Assembly: GCF_039696035.1 (NCBI RefSeq)
Contig: NZ_CP155567.1
Span: forward strand, 2,165,001-2,229,000
Direction: 5' to 3'
Source: Microbulbifer sp. SAOS-129_SWC
GTDB lineage: Bacteria; Pseudomonadota; Gammaproteobacteria; Pseudomonadales; Cellvibrionaceae
DNA length: 64,000 nucleotides
The notes under the pieces: model-generated
What the model saw: the letters and a program-made list of their open reading frames with translations, nothing else
Told to the model about the DNA's origin: nothing
Databases searched by the model: none
Position numbers and translations under genes: made by a program
In this document: positions 19,539 to 29,237 of the stretch, piece by piece
Layout: each line of letters begins with the position of its first letter
Numbering within the stretch: position 1 is the stretch's first letter

Positions 19539-20423
19539 TTAGCGCGGTGAGTATTGCGGAATCTGTCTGTCGGTGTGGTCTGGTTGTTTTTTAGGCCTGT
19601 CAAACTTTTGGACTCCTTTTCGCCAAAAAATCACGGCAATGATGCCGGCCATCAGGGGTAGGGCAATGCCAAACTCGTCTACAAACCAGGCTGAATTTGA
19701 GGTGCTCTCTGTGATGGGTGTGAAGAACTTCTGCAAGAAGGCGTTGTGGCTCATGTGCAAAATAACTGCCGGCCACAAGCTGCCTGTTTGGTAGCGGATG
19801 TAGGTCATCACAACCGACATAGACACAATGCACAGTGAGAAGCACGTCATCTGATAGCCAATGGAAACCTCTGGATTTTTGTAGAAACCCAGGAGCATGA
19901 GAGGCCAGTGCCAGACGGCCCAGATGATCCCGCTTATCAGGCATACTTGCGAAAAACTCAGACTCTTGGAAAGTTCCGGCACGAGTAATCCGCGCCACCC
20001 GATTTCCTCTCCTAAAACACCGGGCAGTATGAGCGCGAAGCTTACAGTAGCCGTGACCGCGAATCGAAATGCAATGATTGCCCCGTCTGTCCAATTGTCG
20101 ACCTGATATCCGCTGCGCAACGCATCAATAAAGCTCTGATCGTACCAATTGCCGAGGCCAAGCCACCAAATAGCAACATAAGCGATTGAGCAGTAGGCCA
20201 GGGGGATGAGATAACTAATCCAGTGATATTTCCAGCTTCCCCAGCCCCAGCCCAGAGATCTGGGGCTGCGCCGGCATATAAGGCAGGCTCCGATCGCAGC
20301 CAATCCGACGGAGAACATCAGCGGGCTCGCAGTTTGCAGCCTGACCAGCAGCCACAACCCCAGGGGGTATAGGCATGCAGTCAAGCCGAGGAAAATTAGT
20401 ATGATGCGGTATGAAATAGTCAC
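19539..20423 (-). CDS. CPBP-family intramembrane protease
   Basis: Codes for 294 residues from GTG 20423. Seven or eight membrane helices. The CPBP/Abi (CAAX protease-like) motifs are all present: GVLGEEIGWRGLLVP supplies the EExxxR motif, SGIIWAVWHWPLML the second motif with its His, and ILHMSHNAFLQ the third. These glutamic membrane proteases process prenylated or membrane substrates; in bacteria many are linked to bacteriocin immunity. Substrate unknown. It stands alone between exported proteins. Confidence 0.85.
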   Translation of the reverse strand: MTISYRIILIFLGLTACLYPLGLWLLVRLQTASPLMFSVGLAAIGACLICRRSPRSLGWGWGSWKYHWISYLIPLAYCSIAYVAIWWLGLGNWYDQSFIDALRSGYQVDNWTDGAIIAFRFAVTATVSFALILPGVLGEEIGWRGLLVPELSKSLSFSQVCLISGIIWAVWHWPLMLLGFYKNPEVSIGYQMTCFSLCIVSMSVVMTYIRYQTGSLWPAVILHMSHNAFLQKFFTPITESTSNSAWFVDEFGIALPLMAGIIAVIFWRKGVQKFDRPKKQPDHTDRQIPQYSPR

Positions 20424-20622
20424 TAAGTTGGCACTTTATAGTTCTTGAAAAATGGGAAATCACGGCTGGACTACGCCATAAGCCGCAACAGTGATGTTCT
20501 CGAAGTGACGGAAACACCCATGAGGGAGCAGCGCTGAACCCCTGAAGCGGTTTGTTGCCATGATGGATTGCTTATTCTTTGCTCTAATTACGCATAACCT
20601 TGCTGTACAGCCGCTCCCCCAA

Positions 20623-21585
20623 TTACTGCTCCAGGGCAACACGAAATCCCACGTGATAGGTGCGAAACGACTCGGGAATCCAGGTTCGATTAGCTGAGCG
20701 GAGTTGCGCGGTAGGGCTCATGAAGTCGCCCCCTCGCAATACCCGGCCTCGACATTCCGCTTTAGCAGACGCTTCCCATGAGCGGCCGTCTGAAGGAGCA
20801 TCTTGATACGTCTCGTGCCAACAATCCTCGGTCCACTCCGATACATTGCCCACTATGTCATGAAGACCGAAGGCATTGGGCTCATAATTTCCCACCGGGG
20901 CAGAAAATGCATGACCATCATTGCAGCTTGTCGTTTCAGATTTCAAGTCAGGCAGTACGCTCCGCAAGCTCTTATCTCCGTGATTGGCACGTACACAGAG
21001 CTCACTATCATCAGGCCAGGCATACGGGGTGCGTTTACCAGCCCGTTGTGCATATTCGAATTCACTCTCGGTCGGCAGCCTATAGTTGAGTCCTGTCTGG
21101 TCCCGAAGCCAGGCCACATAGGCGCTGGCATCATTCCAGCTAACACATACAACGGGGTGAGTATCGGCTTGAGCAAATCCGGGGTCGCGCCAGGAACGCC
21201 CCGCGACCCAGCCTGCTGAGGGTTTACCCGCTTGCTGGTGCGAAAAACACCCTGGAGCCGCTTGGCCAAATGCGGGGACATCGCGTTCGGCATCCGTAAG
21301 ATAGCCCGTTTGCTCTACAAAGGTGCGAAACTGGGCCACGGTTACCTCAAATCTGCCAAGGGCAAATGTTTGCAAGTGCACCTTATGCACCGGGCCCTCA
21401 CGGTCCTGGTGCCTGGGTTCGCTATCCGGGCTGCCTTGCTCAAATGTACCGCCAGGCAAGACAACCATGAATTCATTCAAAGTAGGGGGTAATGTTCGAG
21501 CATAGACGCCGTGTGCAAAGCACATTACAAGGATGCAAAGTCCGGAGATACCACGAGGATCGTATAGCTTTGAGAATGTTTTCAT
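20623..21585 (-). CDS. Exported formylglycine-generating-enzyme-like protein
   Basis: Codes for 320 residues. An N-terminal hydrophobic segment (ISGLCILVMCFAHGVYA) suggests export. The rest is the FGE-sulfatase domain: FMVVLPGGTFEQGSP, FALGRFEVTVAQFRTF, PVVCVSWNDASAYVAWL, YRLPTESEFEYAQRAG, LHDIVGNVSEWTEDCW and RVLRGGDFM near the end. The family includes true formylglycine-generating enzymes, SUMF1-like proteins and many others of unknown substrate. No sulfatase is nearby. It is the first gene after the cassette array and may be a cassette or backbone. Confidence 0.82.
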   Translation of the reverse strand: MKTFSKLYDPRGISGLCILVMCFAHGVYARTLPPTLNEFMVVLPGGTFEQGSPDSEPRHQDREGPVHKVHLQTFALGRFEVTVAQFRTFVEQTGYLTDAERDVPAFGQAAPGCFSHQQAGKPSAGWVAGRSWRDPGFAQADTHPVVCVSWNDASAYVAWLRDQTGLNYRLPTESEFEYAQRAGKRTPYAWPDDSELCVRANHGDKSLRSVLPDLKSETTSCNDGHAFSAPVGNYEPNAFGLHDIVGNVSEWTEDCWHETYQDAPSDGRSWEASAKAECRGRVLRGGDFMSPTAQLRSANRTWIPESFRTYHVGFRVALEQ

Positions 21586-21772
21586 AGTAAGAAATCTGAT
21601 TTAGCCACTTGTGTTTATAGCCGCCTATATAATGTCAGAAAAATTTTCAGAGGATGGATCATATAAAACCTTTTCAAAACTTCATGTTAGGTTCCACAGA
21701 ACTCTCTGCTCTGCCTGGCCTTTGATGCCCAGCTTGTCTTCATTAGAGAACTTTGATAGGAGGTCAATGATC

Positions 21773-21880
21773 TGCTAGCACTTTCGTGGACACTTTATGC
21801 GTATTTTACGCGAAAATAGGAGCGCAGCGACTGCGCAAAAGGTGTATAAAGTAAGACGTCGGCTGCAGCACCTTGTTAAC
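21773..21880 (-). repeat. attC recombination site
   Basis: On the minus strand the site begins at the stop codon of the lipoprotein gene as GTTAACAAGGTGCTGCAGCC, has a long palindromic core with TGCGCAGTCGCTGCGC, and ends near AGTGCTAGC. The R'' end is canonical; the distal end (GTGCTAG) is diverged from GTTRRRY. It is the last recognisable attC of the array, and the genes below 21585 lack such sites. Confidence 0.75.
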
Positions 21881-22385
21881 TTCTGGCCTTGGCACAGGAA
21901 TGACCTAGATTGAAGACTTCCTGAGCCGCATCTATCCATGGAACGGTGAATTGAGTACTTGAGTCGCCTTTGAGTTCAAAATATCCCGCTTCAATACTTC
22001 TAATGCGTAGTTTCATCCAATCTCCATCTAAGACGGCAACTTCTGGATCTGGTATGGCTTCGACTCCGGCTATACGCGCTACTGAATTAACTGCTGAATC
22101 CTTGAGTTTGTCAACGGCAATCTTAATGCCTTCACAGTCAGTAATATTAATTTTATAGAATTTTGGCTTTGATTTATCATCGTAGTGATGGTCGTACAAA
22201 TAAACAAAATTTCGGCTTATTGAAAATTGATGCTCTGGCTCTGCAGAAAACCATACGGCCTGCTCATAAAATATTTCACCTCCATAGAATTCGTCTCCAA
22301 ATTGACGCTCCAGTGGAGATTCCCCTCTATTAATGCTAGAGCAGCCTGAAAGAATCGAAATAAAAAATAGAATCAAATATTTCAT
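21876..22385 (-). CDS. Cassette-borne hypothetical lipoprotein
   Basis: Codes for 169 residues. MKYLILFFISILSGCSS is a lipoprotein signal with the lipobox LSGC. The mature protein has no motif I know. The start lies only a few bases after the attC R' sequence at 22390, and the stop codon overlaps the next attC, as usual for integron cassettes where the gene fills the cassette. AT-rich compared with the backbone. Confidence 0.7.
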   Translation of the reverse strand: MKYLILFFISILSGCSSINRGESPLERQFGDEFYGGEIFYEQAVWFSAEPEHQFSISRNFVYLYDHHYDDKSKPKFYKINITDCEGIKIAVDKLKDSAVNSVARIAGVEAIPDPEVAVLDGDWMKLRIRSIEAGYFELKGDSSTQFTVPWIDAAQEVFNLGHSCAKARS

Positions 22386-22389
22386 ATGA

Positions 22390-22472
22390 AGTTAACGCTC
22401 GCATTTGGGGCCGTAGTGAAGCTCAGCGTAACGGAGGCCCCAGCCCCGTAGGGGCGAACGACATGCGCTTGT
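22390..22472 (-). repeat. attC site interrupted by the IS (main part)
   Basis: On the minus strand this is the R' half and stem of an attC, ending GAGCGTTAAC just before the lipoprotein gene. The outer R'' end (CATAACAAGCG) of the same site is found 1.17 kb away at 23640-23650, on the other side of the transposase. Both breakpoints share CGCTTGT (22466-22472 and 23640-23646), so the element inserted inside the R'' end of this attC. Confidence 0.8.
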
Positions 22473-22504
22473 ATGGTTTAATTCCCCCGAATTCGGTAAG
22501 TTGA

Positions 22505-23612
<1,108 letters not shown>

Positions 23613-23645
23613 TTTTTTGATAGGGATTGAAGCCACAGTCGCTTG

Positions 23646-24278
23646 TTATGAGATTTGTGACTTGGTATCGGGCAGGCAATCCGCAAATTCTCTTTGAATT
23701 TTTGGTATTTTTCCACGCTGCTCACCACCACCGTGCAATATGACCAATAGCATGCCCACCATTACCGATATACCATTGGATATTCGAATCATCTGCTCAA
23801 GCAAAGGAAGCGGATACCCTTTGCTATGGCGGTGGATTGCATGAATACCACCATGGATAAAGGAACTGAGGGGCTTCCAAGAGAACTCCTTGAATTCCAG
23901 CAACATGTCTACTGGCTCCGGTGGAGCTTTGCCCTGCAATTTCTCAAGCATTTCGCTGAGCATTGGAAGTCTGTTAGCTCTATCAGCCGTTTCCCGTGTC
24001 AGTTCACTTGTTAATTTTGAGACAGCGGTGTCAGAAGCCGCGTATAAAAGCCACATTGCCCTGACCAACGCTTCATACTGGAGACGAACAAGTCCCGTGG
24101 CCGAGGTTAAGTTACCAGCCGCAATCAGCATTTTTGCACTTTCGGCATGCTCAAAAGCAATGCTGCACACAACTCTGCTTGCCATAATTTTCTCCGAATC
24201 ATCAAACGGAGCGAGCGCTAGAAATTCCAAAAGCTTGCTTTCAAGCTTGGCAGAACGCGACAAAAGACTGTCTATCAT
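23646..24278 (-). CDS. Cassette-borne hypothetical helical protein
   Basis: Codes for 210 residues, mostly alpha-helical. The segment FEHAESAKMLIAAGNLTSAT followed by GLVRLQYEALVRAMWLLYAA and WKPLSSFIHGGIHAIHRH resembles a group of uncharacterised cassette proteins (DUF5677/DUF6988 type), to which I assign it only loosely. Its stop codon overlaps the R'' end of the attC that the IS has split. No catalytic motif is evident; a HEPN-like fold is possible. Confidence 0.6.
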   Translation of the reverse strand: MIDSLLSRSAKLESKLLEFLALAPFDDSEKIMASRVVCSIAFEHAESAKMLIAAGNLTSATGLVRLQYEALVRAMWLLYAASDTAVSKLTSELTRETADRANRLPMLSEMLEKLQGKAPPEPVDMLLEFKEFSWKPLSSFIHGGIHAIHRHSKGYPLPLLEQMIRISNGISVMVGMLLVILHGGGEQRGKIPKIQREFADCLPDTKSQIS

Positions 24279-24291
24279 TGCTATCCTTACT

Positions 24292-24360
24292 CATAACGCC
24301 GTGCTCTGGGCAAACCGAAGCGCAGCGTAGGTTTGTCCCTAGCAGTACTTTGTTAGGCAT
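24292..24360 (-). repeat. attC recombination site
   Basis: Minus strand: TGCCTAACAAAGTACTGC at one end and AGCACGGCGTTATGA at the other, with a GC-rich palindromic centre (CTACGCTGCGCTTCGG). Both outer cores are canonical, so this short site of about 70 bases is probably functional. It separates the cassettes at 24364-24777 and 23646-24278. Confidence 0.85.
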
Positions 24361-24363
24361 GGG

Positions 24364-24777
24364 CTACTCCGCTCCATCGTAAATGTCAAGTGCAAGCACA
24401 ATGCCTCGACTACCAAGCTCTACCAATGTCTTTGGGGATATATCTATGCCCTCATTACTTTTTTCCATGAATATTCCACAAAACAAATCAATACTATATT
24501 TACTTGCCAGTTCATGCCAAAGAGAAAGGTCACTGGACAATTGACTCAGCAATTCGGAAACCTGACCATCAATATCTTCTGGCTCACAAGCTGCTGCAAC
24601 TAAAGACCAGTGCCCACTTTTTCGTTCGTACTGCTTTCCTGTTCTTTTGTGGACTCGAATATCTCCTTTTGAATACATAGTTGTACCCTCACATCCTAAA
24701 AGATCTGATATCTCCTTGGGGTTGAGAGATTCGCCTATTAATCGCAAAGAAGCTTTCGATCTACTTACTTGTGCCAT
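24364..24777 (-). CDS. DUF4279-like cassette protein
   Basis: Codes for 137 residues. SLRLIGESLNPKEISDLLGC near the start, a Trp-containing GHWSLVAAACEPEDIDGQ, then LLSQLSSDLSLWHELASKY, DLFCGIFMEKSNEGIDISP and LGSRGIVLALDIYDGAE follow the DUF4279 pattern. Members of this family are found in polymorphic-toxin and cassette contexts, some as immunity-like proteins, but no function is established. The gene ends 4 bases before the attC end. Confidence 0.75.
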   Translation of the reverse strand: MAQVSRSKASLRLIGESLNPKEISDLLGCEGTTMYSKGDIRVHKRTGKQYERKSGHWSLVAAACEPEDIDGQVSELLSQLSSDLSLWHELASKYSIDLFCGIFMEKSNEGIDISPKTLVELGSRGIVLALDIYDGAE

Positions 24778-24786
24778 TTCTTGTGA

Positions 24787-24903
24787 TGCCTAACGCTGCA
24801 ATCAGACGCGGCCAATTTTATGCGCGTTTTGCGCAATAATTGGAGCGCAGCGACCGCGCAAAAGGTGCACAAAATTGGCCGTCGGCTGCATTGCTTGGTT
24901 ACA
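24787..24903 (-). repeat. attC recombination site, long VCR-like form
   Basis: Minus strand: GTAACCAAGCAATGCAGCC, then a long inverted repeat (GGCCAATTTTGTGCACC against GCGCATAAAATTGGCC), ending GATTGCAGCGTTAGGC. About 117 bases, close in shape to Vibrio repeat elements. The stop codon of the gene at 24899 overlaps its first bases. Its core is similar to that of the site at 21773-21880 (TTTATGCG...CGCAGCGA...TGCGCAAAAGGTG on the plus strand). Confidence 0.9.
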
Positions 24904-25348
24904 TTTTTTCTACTTTTCCATTCTTAAAGATAAACGAAACAATAGTTCTTTCATAATAGCTTTTAGGCATCTTCATGATCAGATGGCTATTGTTTTTTTC
25001 TACTTCAAGATCAGCATCGTAACACGTCCCAAACTCCTCTGTTTTTGATATGAATTTTGGCTTCACCTCATAAATAACAAATAAACCTGGGCATGAATTT
25101 CCTTGAGGAGTTCTAACAAGAATCACGTCGGCATCTCCCAACTGCCAAGTTCCAATTAATGAATCATAATCCACAAAATAGATTGGACTTAGTCCGTCCT
25201 TACTATCTTCAATATTTTGCTCTTCTCTTCCACTAGATTCATCGAAGTAGATATCTACCGTACCAAATCGCGTACTGACCGAATCCTTAAGTTCAAAAGC
25301 TATACAAGTGCTAGAAAGTAGGATCGTAAACAATATAGCTATTCTCAT
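24899..25348 (-). CDS. Exported hypothetical cassette protein
   Basis: Codes for 149 residues. MRIAILFTILLSSTCIAFE is a signal peptide. The mature part is rich in beta strands and acidic residues (VDIYFDESSGREEQNIEDS), with two Cys (NSCPGLF, FGTCYDAD) that may pair. No family recognised. Stop overlaps the following attC. Confidence 0.65.
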   Translation of the reverse strand: MRIAILFTILLSSTCIAFELKDSVSTRFGTVDIYFDESSGREEQNIEDSKDGLSPIYFVDYDSLIGTWQLGDADVILVRTPQGNSCPGLFVIYEVKPKFISKTEEFGTCYDADLEVEKNNSHLIMKMPKSYYERTIVSFIFKNGKVEKM

Positions 25349-25361
25349 TTTTACCTCTCAA

Positions 25362-25453
25362 ATGTAACGCCCACAGCACGGGCGGCCGGAGCGTAGCGTA
25401 GGCCGTCCCGCGAAGGCCCGCAGGGCCGTAGCAACGTGCCTGTGATTGTTATG
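25362..25453 (-). repeat. attC recombination site
   Basis: Minus strand: CATAACAATCACAGGCACG at one end and CGTGCTGTGGGCGTTACA at the other; the outer arms pair as GCACG/CGTGC. The centre carries GGACGGCCTACGCTACGC. About 92 bases, canonical ends. Confidence 0.88.
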
Positions 25454-25715
25454 TGTTGCTTGCGGCATAGCTCGATAAATACTCTCTTGCAGACTCAAAA
25501 GTTGGCAGAATTGCCTTCTCATTTTCTGGGCACCAAACTGGGAGTCGCCACTGAGGATCTCGCTGCTTTCTAAATGAATAAGCTAGATAGCAACCATCAG
25601 CTCTTTGATAAATTACTTCTAGGCGGTCAAGCTTCTTTCTATAGCTTTCGTGCACGACTCTAGAAGAATTATCTTCTTCAATATTAAGCCATATTCCTTC
25701 GTACTTTTCTTCCAT
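25449..25715 (-). CDS. Small hypothetical cassette protein
   Basis: Codes for 88 residues, soluble, charged and aromatic-rich (MEEKYEGIWLNIEEDN, YQRADGCYLAYSFRKQRD, WRLPVWCPENEKA). No signal peptide or helix bundle. It fills its cassette between two attC sites, which supports it being real. Function unknown. Confidence 0.65.
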   Translation of the reverse strand: MEEKYEGIWLNIEEDNSSRVVHESYRKKLDRLEVIYQRADGCYLAYSFRKQRDPQWRLPVWCPENEKAILPTFESAREYLSSYAASNT

Positions 25716-25726
25716 GTTTACTTACA

Positions 25727-25838
25727 CATAACGTTGCCAGCTGGGGCGGCCTGCGCTGTTTATGCGCGTAGCGCATAGCGTAAGCCGTCCCGCGGAGGCG
25801 CGCAGCGCCGGAGCGTACAGCCTGGCCTGGTTAGTGGT
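25727..25838 (-). repeat. attC recombination site
   Basis: Minus strand: CACTAACCAGGCCAGGCTG at one end and AGCTGGCAACGTTATGTG at the other; GCCAGGCTG and CAGCTGGC pair. The centre has GCTCCGGCGCTGCGCGCC, which also occurs in the decayed site at 3612-3682. About 112 bases. Confidence 0.9.
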
Positions 25839-26157
25839 TACTTGGTACATCATCTGTTTCCTGAGATGAATCATAGTGATGCAACAGCAGGTAATTATCC
25901 CAGCTTTGGCTGCCTTCACACACAACAATAGATGATTCTTTCACTCCAGGGCAGAGAAATAACTGTGGCTTTAACCTATTCCATACCTCGTATACGGAAT
26001 GAACTCTGAAATCAATATTTATGTATTGTCCGTTGTCATTTCCCTCAGAAATTTTTGGAGATAGTTTTTCTATCTCGAGAACACTTAGAACATTTTCAAC
26101 TTCAAGATTTGAGGATCTTTCAGGTTGCAGTTGTATGTTGATTCCCTTCATTTCCAA
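25831..26157 (-). CDS. Small hypothetical cassette protein
   Basis: Codes for 108 residues, soluble, starting MEMKGINIQLQPERSSNLE. Alternating beta strands and a helix (YEVWNRLKPQLFL), with FLCPGVKESSIVVCEGSQ in the second half; the size and pattern are those of many small immunity-like or unknown cassette proteins. I cannot name a family. The stop codon lies in the attC end. Confidence 0.65.
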   Translation of the reverse strand: MEMKGINIQLQPERSSNLEVENVLSVLEIEKLSPKISEGNDNGQYINIDFRVHSVYEVWNRLKPQLFLCPGVKESSIVVCEGSQSWDNYLLLHHYDSSQETDDVPSNH

Positions 26158-26163
26158 CTACCC

Positions 26164-26259
26164 ACTAACGTCCGGCTTAGGGGCGGACTTGTAGCTGCGA
26201 AGCAGCGGAAAGGCCGTCCCAGCCATGCGAAGCATGGCGACTACAGCCGCTTGTTAAGT
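26164..26259 (-). repeat. attC recombination site
   Basis: Minus strand: CTTAACAAGCGGCTGTAGTC at one end and AAGCCGGACGTTAGTG at the other. About 96 bases. Its R'' end (CGCTTGTTAAG on the plus strand) is almost identical to the sequence targeted by the IS at 22473 and to the candidate guide at 22571-22581. Confidence 0.9.
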
Positions 26260-26612
26260 TTTGTACCTGCACGAAGTCCAAAGCCTACCCATGTCGTTAA
26301 GATATGTAGGGCTAGAAAAGTACCTACACCAGCATAAAAGCCAACCACAAATGCGGCCACTATAGCCGATAGACCGAACGCCACTAAATTTTGTACCCAG
26401 CCTATTTTTATATCTTTTTCGTTTAGATCGCACCAATCCCACCAGAGGATATTCCACCACAGACTCGATGCGGCAATGTACTCCAACAACCAGCGATAGA
26501 TGCCGGTAACACCACGTTCCCTCAATTCAGATTCAAGATTATCAATGTATTCGTCGTCGTGCTGGGTATCTAAGTAACGATCGCCGATTATTGAGAAAGT
26601 GCTTCTATCCAT
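26241..26612 (-). CDS. Small membrane protein, first gene of the array
   Basis: Codes for 123 residues from ATG 26612. A polar N-terminal part (YLDTQHDDEYIDNLESEL) is followed by Trp-rich WWNILWWDWCDL and two membrane helices, LVAFGLSAIVAAFVVGFYAG and TFLALHILTTWVGFGL. The last codons run into the attC. No family recognised. It is the gene nearest the presumed array start, so a promoter for the array should lie further right. Confidence 0.65.
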   Translation of the reverse strand: MDRSTFSIIGDRYLDTQHDDEYIDNLESELRERGVTGIYRWLLEYIAASSLWWNILWWDWCDLNEKDIKIGWVQNLVAFGLSAIVAAFVVGFYAGVGTFLALHILTTWVGFGLRAGTKLNKRL

Positions 26613-26621
26613 GCCTGAAAC

Positions 26622-26731
26622 TTAACGTTGCCAACAGCGGCGGCCGGAGCGTTTGGCGTGCGTAGCGCGCCGCGTAGGCCGTCCAGCCGGCGCCCGAAGG
26701 GCGCGGGCGATGCTGCTTGGCCTAGTTATTA
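26622..26731 (-). repeat. attC recombination site at array start
   Basis: Minus strand: AATAACTAGGCCAAGCAGC at one end and GCTGTTGGCAACGTTAAG at the other, with a strong GC-rich stem (CGCGCCCTTCGGGCGCCGG). It is the attC of a cassette whose gene is missing; upstream comes repeat copy B. The end closely matches the decayed site at 3612-3682. Confidence 0.88.
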
Positions 26732-26739
26732 AAGGCACG

Positions 26740-27160
26740 GTTTGCACGACCTACTGGCACGCTGCCTGTAGCGCAGCGGAGGGCCGCAGCCCAATTAAGA
26801 CGAGAAAGAATACCAAAACTTACCCGCCTGTGAATTCTCTTACCGGCACCTACAATACTGGATTGAAGGTGCGGAACCACATTTGTTGAACGAAGGCTCT
26901 AGGAGCGAAACTGCCAACCTGGAACCTTGCGACATGCACGATGCTGAAAACGCTCTTAAACGGCACAAAACTTCCGCGTTTCTAAATTTTCCAACCAGAA
27001 TTTTGGTTGCCGTAATAACAGTTAATTCAAAAGCCGGCCGCTATATATCCACCTGGCTTCTATCCACAAAAACCCTCCAAGCCGGTCGCCCAAAAGAATC
27101 CTGAAAATCAACCAGATACCCAGCGTTGTATGTTTTTCACGCAGAAATATAAGGCGAAAC
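26740..27160. repeat. Non-coding repeat, copy B (pairs with 3690-4015)
   Basis: Same order of conserved blocks as copy A: TACTGGCAC, TGTAGCGCAGCGG, AGAATACC, GAATTCTCTTACC, CAATACTGG, ACCTTG and AAGGCGAAA. No convincing gene; two plus-strand open frames here are short and without support. No integrase or attI could be recognised. The remainder up to 27570 has higher GC from about 27330 and holds nothing I recognise except the inverted repeat at 27056-27252. Confidence 0.5.
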
Positions 27161-27252
27161 CCCAAGGCGTCAAAATCAACATTAGGCTATTGATCCCAAT
27201 GTGATTGCTTTTAAAGTCAATAAGTTACGCGTTTTTTAAAGTGGATAGAAGC
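27056..27252. repeat. 12-bp inverted repeat spanning 197 bp
   Basis: GCTTCTATCCAC at 27056-27067 and GTGGATAGAAGC at 27241-27252 are perfect inverted copies with 173 bases between them and no gene inside. This could be the ends of a small non-autonomous element or a long hairpin; no target duplication was seen. Confidence 0.35.
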
Positions 27253-27570
27253 TTTGGCTCTTGAATTCCGGCTTTGGGAGTTTCCACTTCGCGGGATGTG
27301 TTGGACAAACAGCCTGATTTGGAAGTCGGCATTAGCGATATGCGGAAGTCGACCGCGCGCATCATGCCCATGTGCGCGCTCAGCGCGCCGGCCCGATAGG
27401 GCTGGTCGCTCGGGAGCTTGTAGTGTTACAGCGTCGCGGATAGGGCGGTCGGCGCCAAGCGCAGCGCCAGGGTGCCCGCGACAAGAAGCGGACCGAACAT
27501 TGAGGATCGAATGGGAACGCCCGGAAGGTCAGCAGCGGGGTTGTGGGGGCCGTTGCCGTACGTTGAAACG

Positions 27571-27610
27571 AACAATCGCCCACCCCCGGATCGGGGGCGG
27601 GCGATTGTTT
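27571..27610. terminator. Strong terminator-like hairpin after the permease
   Basis: Arms AACAATCGCCC and GGGCGATTGTT pair perfectly, with an inner CCCCC/GGGGG stem. On the minus strand it is followed by CGTTTC, a modest T-rich tail, and it lies about 75 bases after the permease stop, so it probably ends that transcript. On the plus strand it is followed by TCATCC and could work weakly in both directions. Confidence 0.65.
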
Positions 27611-27683
27611 CATCCTGGAACAGGAGGTCCGTCCGTCCCGCCTGCCAAAGATCATGCCGGGGGCGGCAGGTGCATGATGGCGC

Positions 27684-29237
27684 TTACAGCTCGCCGTTGT
27701 TGTGCTGCTCGACCTTGCTGTGACGCATGCCGTAGCCGAAGTAGATCATGAAGCCGATCGCCATCCAGATGATGAAGCGCAGGATGGTGACCATGTCCAG
27801 GCCACCGATCGGGGCGAAATGCCCGTCCTTGAACCACGGCCAGCCGATGATCAGGAACAGCGAGAACACAATGCCCAGCGGTGCCAGCAGCCACAACACC
27901 GGCGTGCGGAAGCGTCGGCGGATGTCCGGTCGCTTGATGCGCAGGATCAGCACCGAGGCGCAGATCAGGATGAACGCCGACAGGGTGCCAATGTTGACCA
28001 GCTCGGCCAGCTCGCGAATCGGCAGGAAACCGGCCGCCAGGGCGGTGAAGATACCCAGCAGCATGGTCGGGCGGTACGGCGTGCCGTGCACCGGGTGGCT
28101 CTTGGCGAACCAGCCCGGCAGCAGGCCGTCACGCGCCAGGGCGAACCAGATGCGCGCCGCGCCCAGCATGAACGCGAACACCACGCTGGCGATGCCGCAC
28201 ACGGCCGCGATATTGATGATGGCGCCGATCCAGTGCAGGCCGCGGGCCTCGAAGACCGCGCTGACCGGGGCCTGGCTGGCCAGGATCATCTGGTCGCAGT
28301 GGCCGGCGGCCTGGCTCGGGTCCATACAGCCGTTGTAGGGCACCATGCCGGTCAGCACCAGCGAGATCGCCAGGTACATCACCATCGAGATGCCCAGCGA
28401 CAGCACCACCGCCAGCGGCAGGTCGCGCTGCGGATTATTGGCCTCCTCGGCCGCGGTGGTCAGGGTGTCGTAGCCGAACACCGCGAAGAACACGATGCTG
28501 GCCGCGGCCAGCACGCCGTTCCAGCCGTAGCGGGACCCGCCGGTGGCTACCGCGTCCTGCACTTCGTGTGGAATGAACGGCGTCCAGTTGGCCGTGTGCA
28601 CGTAGAACGCGCCGGCGACAATGACGATGATGACGCCGATCACCTTCAAGGTGACGACGATGGTGTTCAGCTTGGCGCCGATCTCGGTGCGCATGATCTG
28701 CACCCAGGCGATGCCCAGGGCCACGATCATCGCGATCAGGTTGACCACGTGCCCGCTGTCCGGGTGCGCCGGATCATAGGCACCCTGCAGCCATACCGGC
28801 AGGTGCAGGCCGGTGATCTGGGTAATCAGCGATTGCAGGTAGTTGGACGTACCCGCCGCGACCACGCCGACGATCAGCGCGTACTCCACCAGCAGGTCCC
28901 AGCCGATGATCCAGGCGGGCAACTCGCCCAGCACGGCGTAGCCATAGGTGTAGGCGCTGCCGGTGACCGGGATCATGCCGGCGAATTCGGCGTAGGAAAG
29001 AGCCGCACAGGCACTGCCGATGCCGGCGACGAGGAAGCTGATGATGATGGCCGGCCCGGCATTGAGCGCGGCCTCGTTGGGCGCCAGCACGAACACGCCG
29101 ACGCCGACGATGGCGCCGATACCGATGGCGGTGAGCTGCCACACGCCCATGGAGCGACGGAAATCGGTGCTGACGCCTGCGTCCGCCTGTAGCTGTTCGA
29201 CCGACTTGCGTCGGATCAGTTTCGACCAGAACCCCAT
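27684..29237 (-). CDS. APC-family cationic amino acid permease
   Basis: Codes for 517 residues with about 12-14 membrane helices. WQLTAIGIGAIVGVGVFVLA is the helix-1 motif of amino acid/polyamine transporters of the CAT type; YAEFAGMIPVTGSAYTYGYA and AEEANNPQRDLPLAVV are also family signatures. Likely imports amino acids by proton symport; the substrate cannot be told. The gene stands alone between the cassette region and the metal ATPase. The sequence flavour recalls Xanthomonadaceae proteins, so transfer is possible. Confidence 0.88.
   Translation of the reverse strand: MGFWSKLIRRKSVEQLQADAGVSTDFRRSMGVWQLTAIGIGAIVGVGVFVLAPNEAALNAGPAIIISFLVAGIGSACAALSYAEFAGMIPVTGSAYTYGYAVLGELPAWIIGWDLLVEYALIVGVVAAGTSNYLQSLITQITGLHLPVWLQGAYDPAHPDSGHVVNLIAMIVALGIAWVQIMRTEIGAKLNTIVVTLKVIGVIIVIVAGAFYVHTANWTPFIPHEVQDAVATGGSRYGWNGVLAAASIVFFAVFGYDTLTTAAEEANNPQRDLPLAVVLSLGISMVMYLAISLVLTGMVPYNGCMDPSQAAGHCDQMILASQAPVSAVFEARGLHWIGAIINIAAVCGIASVVFAFMLGAARIWFALARDGLLPGWFAKSHPVHGTPYRPTMLLGIFTALAAGFLPIRELAELVNIGTLSAFILICASVLILRIKRPDIRRRFRTPVLWLLAPLGIVFSLFLIIGWPWFKDGHFAPIGGLDMVTILRFIIWMAIGFMIYFGYGMRHSKVEQHNNGEL

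Noticed and set aside
26653..27104. Two short plus-strand frames in repeat copy B
   Set aside because: They cross an attC stem and the non-coding repeat, have no ribosome-binding site and no likeness to proteins.
27702..29192. 496-residue plus-strand frame opposite the permease
   Set aside because: Antisense shadow of a membrane transporter; rich in Asp, His and Arg, with no start signal.
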